From NCBI GenBank assembly GCA_029204045.2, contig CM055076.1, positions 24,190,542-24,254,541 of the forward strand: a stretch of 64,000 nucleotides of DNA, written 5' to 3'. The notes beneath the pieces are model-generated. The model was not told the origin of the DNA, searched no databases, and worked only from the letters and a program-made list of their open reading frames with translations. Both the position numbers and the translations under genes were made by a program. This document shows positions 58,100 to 64,000 of the stretch, one piece after another. This stretch comes from Tillandsia leiboldiana (lineage: Eukaryota; Streptophyta; Magnoliopsida; Poales; Bromeliaceae). Positions within the stretch are counted from its first letter, which is position 1, and every line of letters starts with the position of its first letter.

Positions 58100-58640
58100 C
58101 TGTTCACGCCCGAATCCACCAGGTGCCGCCACGTGGCCCGCCGAACAGCAAACAGCTGTTCGGGCCACCCCCAGGCTGCCACGTGGCCCGCCCCCGCACA
58201 GTGAGGCGGTAGGCGCCCACCAACCAGCGGGCGACGCGTGTCCACCCGGTTGACCCGCTGGCCGGTCGGCGGCCGCGCCGGGCGCGCGGCATGGCCCCGT
58301 CGTGCGCACGCGCCCCGAGGTTCCGGCCCCGGCTCCGTGCACCGCGCACGGTGCGCCCGCGAATCAAAGGGTGACACGTGTCCCCTACACCTGGTCCACG
58401 CATTCCACTTTGGAATTCCGTGGACCGCGCCGCGTGCACCGACCAACCGGAGGCTGCCACGTGCCCCCGCCTTGGTCCATGCACCGCCGCGCTCACCCGG
58501 TAGACCGCGCGCCTTGCGCCCGCCAATCAGGCGGTGCCACGTGTCCATACGCCGGGTCTGTGCACCCCGCCGCGCAGCTCTGTGGACCGCGCATCCTGAA
58601 CCGGCCAATAACAGGCCGCCACGTGGCATCCCGGCGGTCT
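58100..58640 (-). promoter_or_regulatory. Tandem CCAAT-like plus G-box repeats in U3
   Basis: CACGTG occurs at 58130, 58180, 58375, 58458, 58538 and 58620, with a degenerate gacgcgtgtcc near 58232. The last four are spaced about 80 bases apart. Most are preceded, about 15 bases away, by caat, caac or aatc words. CACGTG is the binding core of plant bZIP and bHLH factors. Position upstream of the TATA box suggests an enhancer; this is inference. Confidence 0.75.
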
Positions 58641-58953
58641 ACGGCCCCTCCCATGCACCATTTTCCACTAAAAACTTTCGGGAGTCCGTTTTTGGGCATC
58701 CGGACTCAGAAACAAACAAGCAAATAGCCGATTTCAAGCGTTTTTCCGTGCTGAATCCATTTCCGACCTCTGTTGGGCCTAATTCTTTTCCGAAATTTCG
58801 GCAAACTCAGCCGAAGGCCTACACAGCTCATAATAACACACAGGGTCCATCTGTGGCATCCCGTTGATGCACCATGGGCCAGATACACCAACACTAGGTG
58901 CTCTAACAGTGGATTCATCGGAAGAACGCTGCATGGGAATTAGGGCCACTACA

Positions 58954-58964
58954 TCCTCCCCCAC
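58954..58964 (-). other. Polypurine tract of the last gypsy element
   Basis: Plus-strand tcctcccccac abuts the LTR end, giving GTGGGGGAGGA on the minus strand. Confidence 0.85.
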
Positions 58965-59013
58965 TAAAAGGAAGTTTCGTCCTCGAAACAAAGTAAGGTA
59001 GAATAGGCGTACC

Positions 59014-62000
59014 TCAACCAGTAGTCTCGAACAGAAAAGGGTATGCAGATCTCATCTCTGTCTCTAGCTCCCAAGTAGCCTCTCGCTCTTCGTGATTGCT
59101 CCATAAGATCTTCACATACGGAATGGTCCGGTTGCGCAATTCCCTCACCTCACGAGCAAGAATCCGTAACGGCCGCTCCTCGTAAACCAGGTCCTCACCG
59201 ATCTCCAAGGGAGTGAAGTCAACCACATGCGACGGATCAAAGACATATCTCCTCAGGGCTGAGACATGAAAAACATCGTGTACACCGGCCAAACGTGGAG
59301 GAAGAGCAACTCTATAAGCCACAGGGCCTACCCTCTCAAGTACCTCAAAGGGTCCAACAAAACGGGGACTAAGCTTCCCACGCACTCCAAATCTCCAGGA
59401 CCCCTTTCGAAGGCGAGACCTTTAAGAATACATGGTCACCAATCTGAAACTCTAGGTCTCGCCGTCGAGTATCTGCATAACTCCTCTGACGACTCTGGGC
59501 TACCTCAAGGTGTCGACGAACAACTCTGACTTTCTCCTCAGCCTCCAAAAGAAGATCTAGTCCCAAAGTCCTCCTCTCACCCACATCACTCCAATACAAG
59601 GGTGACCGACACTTGCGTCCATACAACGCCTCAAACGGAGCCATCTGAATGCTCGCCTGATAGCTGTTGTTGTACGCAAACTCAACCAAAGATAAGTGTC
59701 GGTACCACCCCCCTCCAAAATCCATAACGCACGCTCTCAGCATATCCTCGAGGGTCTGTATAGTGCGCTCAGACTGGCCATCAGTCTGTGGGTGGAATGC
59801 AGTGCTGAATCTGAGCTGGGTCCCCAAAGCTGACTGTAAACTCCCCCAGAATCGTGACACAAACCTCGGATCCCGATCTGAAACAATCGACGCAGGTACC
59901 CCGTGTAGCCTCACTATCTCGTCCAAATACAACTGTGCCAGACGCTCCAATGACCAAGTCATCTGAACAGGCAAGAAATGTCCAGACTTGGTGAGTCTAT
60001 CTACAATAACCCAAATCGCGTCGGCTCCACTCTGCGCTCTCGGCAGCCCTGTAACAAAGTCCATGGTGATGTGGTCCCATTTCCACTCGGGAATTGGAAG
60101 ACTTTGTAACTTGCCAGCAGGAACCCGGTGCTCTGCTTTCACTTGCTGGCAAGTTAAACAGTGAGCCACAAATCTTCCAATGTCCCGCTTCATTCCGGAC
60201 CACCAAAAATGTGCCTTGAGGTCCTTATACATCTTAGTACCACCAGGATGAATGGTATAAGGTGTATAATGGGCCTCTCTCAGAATCTGGTTTCTGATCT
60301 CAGGATCCGAAGGCACACAAACTCGGTCCCGGTACCGCAGTACTCCCGAGCTATCCACTGAAAAATCCCCTATCTGATCTGCATGTATCTGGGATCTGAT
60401 CCTCTCCAAGTGGGGGTCCTCACTCTGCGTCTCCCTAATCCTGTCCAACAGAGTGGGCTGCAAGACCATAGACATCAGTCTAGCAGAGACCCCAGGGGAT
60501 ACAACCTCATTCTGGAGTCGCCTCAACTGCTCAATCAGCGGGGCCTGCTGTGTGACCAACATGCTCAAGCTCTGCACTGACCTCCGACTCAAAGCATCTG
60601 CTACCACATTGGCCTTGCCGGGATGATAGAGGATACTCACATTGTAATCCTTCAGTAACTCCAACCACCGGCGTTGCCTCAGGTTCAGCTCCTTTTGAGT
60701 AAACAGATACTTTAAGCTCTTATGATCCGTGTAGATCTCACAATGCTCACCGTAGAGGTAATGCCGCCACAGCTTCAATGCAAACACCACAGCTGCCAGC
60801 TCTAAATCATGAGTAGGATAATTCTTCTCATAATCCTTTAATTGCCGTGAAGCATAAGCAATTACCCTCCCATGCTGCATCAAGACACAACCCAAACCGC
60901 TGTGCGAGGCGTCACTGTAAATCACGTAGCCATCTCCCATCACTGGCAGTGTAAGAACTGGTGCTGAAATCAGTCTCCTCTTCAGCTCCTCAAAACTCCG
61001 CTGACACTGCTCAGTCCAAATGAACCTCATCCCCTTCCTAGTCAAACAGGTCAGGGGAGTAGAGAGCTTCGCAAAGCCCTCTACAAACCGACGGTAGTAG
61101 CCAGCCAAGCCCAGAAAGCTCCGGACCTCCGTAACCGTCGTCGGTCTCGGCCAATCCCGAACTGTGTCGATCTTCGTCGGGTCAACTGCCACTCCTGCGG
61201 CTGATACCAAGTGGCCCAAGAATGCAACCTCCCGAAGCCAAAACTCGCACTTCTTAAGCTTGGCATACAGCTTCTTCTCACGTAGAAGCTGCAGCACTAT
61301 CCTCAAGTGCTCCTCATGGTCCACATCGCTCCGGGAGTAGATCAAGATGTCATCAATGAACACAACCACAAACAAGTCCAAGTACGGCTGAAATACCCGG
61401 TTCATCAAATCCATGAATGCAGCTGGGGCATTAGTCAAACCAAACGGCATAATCGTAAACTCATAATGCCCATACCGGGATCGAAAAGCCGTCTTAGGGA
61501 TGTCCTCGGCCCTCACCCTCAACTGGTGGTAACCTGACTGAAGATCAATCTTCGAAAACACTGTGGCTCCCTGCAACTGATCAAATAAATCATCTATCCG
61601 TGGAAGGGGATACTTGTTCCGGATGGTCACTTTATTCAACTCCCGATAATCCACACACAAACGAAGCGACCCATCCTTCTTCTTCACAAATAAAACTGGC
61701 GCTCCCCACGGAGAAACACTAGGCCTGACAAAGCCCCTGTCCATAAGATCCTGAAGCTGGGCCTTCAACTCCCTCAACTCGGCAGGTGCCATCCTATAAG
61801 GCGCCTTTGAGATTGGTGCGGTTCCCGGTACCACATCAATCACAAACTCCGCCTCCCTCTCCGGCGGCATAGTCGTCAACTCAGGGGGAAACACATCTGG
61901 GAATTCGTGGACAACAGGAATATCCTCGAGTCCCAGTGCCGCCGTAGGCACCTCCACAATCGTCGCTAAGAAAGCGGTGCAGCCTCTACTAATCATCCGC

Positions 62001-63847
62001 CTAGCCCTCGCCGAAGAAACAGTCATCGCAAAGAAGGTGCTCTGGCAGCCTCTGAAAACGAACTCCTCCTGTCCAGGCTCGCGGAGGGTCACCGTCCTCT
62101 CTCTGCAGTCTATAATAGCATAGTACCTCGACAACCAATCCATACCGAGCACGACGTCGAAATCCTGGAGCTGCCGCAAGACAAGCAAGTCTGCCGGCAA
62201 AATCCAGGATCCCAACTGCACAGGGCAATCCCTACAATACTCCTCGACATGCAAGACATGATCTGGTATCTGAACCTCTAATGCATGCGATAAAGAAACT
62301 ACCTCTATACCATGAAGGGATGCAAATGCTCTACTGATAAAAGAATGCGATGCACCGGTATCAAAGAGAGTACGAGTACGAACTGCAGAAATCAAAATAA
62401 TACCTGCGACGACATGCTCTGCTGCTGTAGCATCCTCTACCTGAGCGGCATAGACTCGACCGCTCGGCGCCGGGGGAAGTCGCTCTGGCTGTCGCGAGGA
62501 CGATGAAGCAAAGTCTGGCCTACCGGAGGCCGCCGAAGGTCCTGCTGACTGACGAGGAATGAACGATGCAGAAGCTGATGAAGGAGCTGGGTAACCTGCC
62601 CTGGGGCACGCCCTCGCGAAGTGACCGGTCTGCCCGCAACGGAAGCAGCGGCCCTGACTCTGCGGGCACTGGGCCGGTGGGTGCGGTCCTCCACAAATGA
62701 CACAACGATCAGGGCGCGGCTGCCGCGAAGTCTGCTGCTGCTGCGAAGACTGCTGCTGCTGCGAAGACTGCTGCTGTCGAGGTGGTCGACGCTGCTGCTG
62801 CTGGAACTGACGAGATGCCCCAGATCTCTGCCGCCCCAGATACCCCCGTCCCTGAGAGTGGAAACGGGGAGGTCTCGGGGGTCCCTGTCTACTCGACTGC
62901 CCCTCCTCAAACAGCGCCGGGCGCTTTGCCCCAGGAGTCACTACGGGGGCTGGAGCCACCTCTGCCATCACGACCTCACCACTCTCCACATACAGTGCCT
63001 GCTCCATCGAGGCCTCCAAAGTCTGTAATCTGCGGGAGCGGACCAACTGATAAATGTCCCGACGCAACCCTCTCTCGAACATGTAGATCCGGTGGGTCTC
63101 ATCTCTGGCCACGTGGGGCATACAAGCTAACAGCCGATTGAAATCGGCTATGTACACGTGTACAGGCCTATCTCCCTGGCGGAGATTCCTCAGCTGCTCC
63201 TCCAAACTCTGTCGAACACTCTCGGGAAAGAAGGCCCCAAGAAGCATACTGCGAAACTCTGCCCAAGAGATAAACTGGGTCCCAGGCGGACCTGCGGGTC
63301 GCACACGCCGCCACCATGCCTCGGCGTTGCTCTCCAGAAAGTGAGTAGCCAACAGAACTCGAAACCTCTCATCAATAAAAAGGCTCTCGAAATGGCGCTC
63401 CATGGCCGTAACCCAAGACTCAGCCGCCCACGGCTCAGCACTCATACCCGAAAAGCGGGGTGGATCAAACTTGCGAAACCTCAACAAAAGACCCACCAAA
63501 ACCTGCTGCTCTGCCAAAGTCAAAGATCCCGTCATCCCAGACGGTGGCCTACTGGAAACTGGCTCAGCCGGAACTGCTGGTGCAGGCTGCACAACCGAGG
63601 GTGCCACAACAGGGGAAGAAGGCACCGGTGAACTCTCAGGGGGTGCTACCGCCGGCTGCGCTCTCTGCTCCAACAAGAGCGTCAACCGACTCACAGCCTC
63701 CTCCTGGCGTCGAGACGCCTCAGCCAACTGTGCCATCTGGGCACGGAGCTCCAAAACCTCGCTCTGCTGTCCCTGCCCCGAGTCCTCCTGCTCGGGCTCA
63801 GAGAATTAAGGCTGCGAACGCGTCACCATCGAGCGTCGAGGAGGCAT
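59014..63847 (-). pseudogene. Gag-Pol polyprotein of a Tekay/Del-like element, one stop and one frameshift
   Basis: Nearly complete retrotransposon polyprotein. The likely original start is the ATG at 63847 (MPPRRSMVTRS), but a TAA at 63806-63808 stops it after 13 codons; the next in-frame ATG is at 63736 and the frame is then open to 59369. Order: coiled coil and Pro-rich leader; Gag core (WAAESWVTAMERHFESLF); zinc knuckles (CVICGGPHPPAQC, CFRCGQTGHFARAC); Gln-rich tract between; protease LFDTGASHSF near 62345-62375; reverse transcriptase with FIDDILIYS near 61335-61360; RNase H; H2C2 and DDE integrase (ITMDFVTGLP, SIVSDRDPRF, HPQTDGQSER). One extra base near 59398 shifts the frame before the C-terminal chromodomain, which resumes at 59014-59385 (PYVKILWSNHEEREATWELE). 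All catalytic motifs remain, so decay is slight. Possibly some protein is made from the internal ATG; uncertain. Confidence 0.93.
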
Positions 63848-64000
63848 CCCCACCTGAGGGACAAGGCAAACAGTCAGAACCCAAATCATCTCTCGACCCA
63901 ATCTAGCGAAAGTCAGAAGGCATGTCCCCCTTCCCGAAGTACTATGTTGTCTGCAGCCAACATAGTTGCCACCGAAGGAAGACATGCCAATCGCTCACCC

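Larger units (their letters stand above)
55798..58953 (-). repeat. 3' LTR of the last gypsy element (3.16 kb)
   Basis: Begins TGTCACGCCCCG and ends ggccactaca. It carries a short CACC/GGGTG hairpin at about 56218-56233, a donor-like CAG|GTGGGTGACC at about 57281-57289, a TATA box at 57987-57994 and a G-box repeat array at about 58100-58640. Unlike its relatives I see no long T run near its left end. Confidence 0.9.
55798..64000 (-). mobile_element. Gypsy (Tekay/Del-like) element, 5' end outside the window
   Basis: 3' LTR 55798-58953, then the interior with gag-pol to the window end. The primer site and 5' LTR are not visible, so the target duplication cannot be checked; the left candidate is CCAGC at 55793-55797. 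The coding region is nearly complete. The leader between gag and the window end (63848-64000) shows no feature. Confidence 0.92.

Noticed and set aside
57649..58867. Frames of 60-209 residues in the last LTR
   Set aside because: They run through U3 repeats and the TATA region in several frames, with no domain similarity I recognise.

Overview
This is nuclear DNA from a flowering plant. The evidence is Ty3/gypsy chromodomain elements of the Tekay/Del type, Ty1/copia elements with initiator-tRNA-Met primer sites, a plant LINE fragment, Mutator-type MITEs in (TA)n tracts, and no operon-like gene packing. I cannot name the species; a large, repeat-rich monocot-like genome is only a guess. I found no host protein-coding gene, tRNA or rRNA. 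Almost every base belongs to nested transposable elements, mostly oriented on the minus strand.

Layout. (1) Bases 1-69, 12887-14038 and 24558-24564 are pieces of one plus-oriented gypsy-type LTR split by two insertions. (2) 70-12881 is a composite copia-type element with TSD CATTA. It is LTR / short internal remnant / divergent middle LTR / internal region with a gag gene only / LTR. The middle LTR is itself split by a complete gypsy solo LTR (2186-6747, TSD GTACT). (3) 14039-24552 is a young, apparently intact gypsy element (TSD CGGGG) with near-identical 2.75-kb LTRs and one uninterrupted gag-pol gene of 1583 codons. (4) 24570-27614 and 50229-51581 are older LTR pieces. They surround 27615-50223, a gypsy element (TSD GAATC) whose 1.75-kb interior holds only a broken gag between LTRs of about 4 kb. 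(5) Inside the left LTR of that element sits 28563-42007 (TSD ATGCC), a three-LTR, two-interior tandem array of another gypsy family. (6) 51582-55797 is AT-rich spacer with a small solo LTR (TSD AAGAA), three foldback MITEs embedded in TA microsatellites, and a LINE 3' fragment. (7) 55798 to the window end is a further gypsy element with a nearly complete gag-pol gene carrying one early stop and one frameshift; its 5' LTR lies beyond the window.

The most interesting signals are in the LTRs rather than in proteins. The copia LTRs carry an array of small inverted repeats that share one six-base loop (AATCCA on the plus strand) but have different self-complementary stems. The array lies downstream of a TATA box, so it should be in the leader RNA. 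The very long gypsy LTRs look like chains of small exons with ordered splice acceptors and donors on the sense strand. They end in a conserved hairpin, with at least one compensatory change, next to a TTTTTCAG acceptor. The last element has tandem CCAAT-like plus G-box repeats upstream of its TATA box. All of these are read by eye; none has been tested by alignment or expression data.
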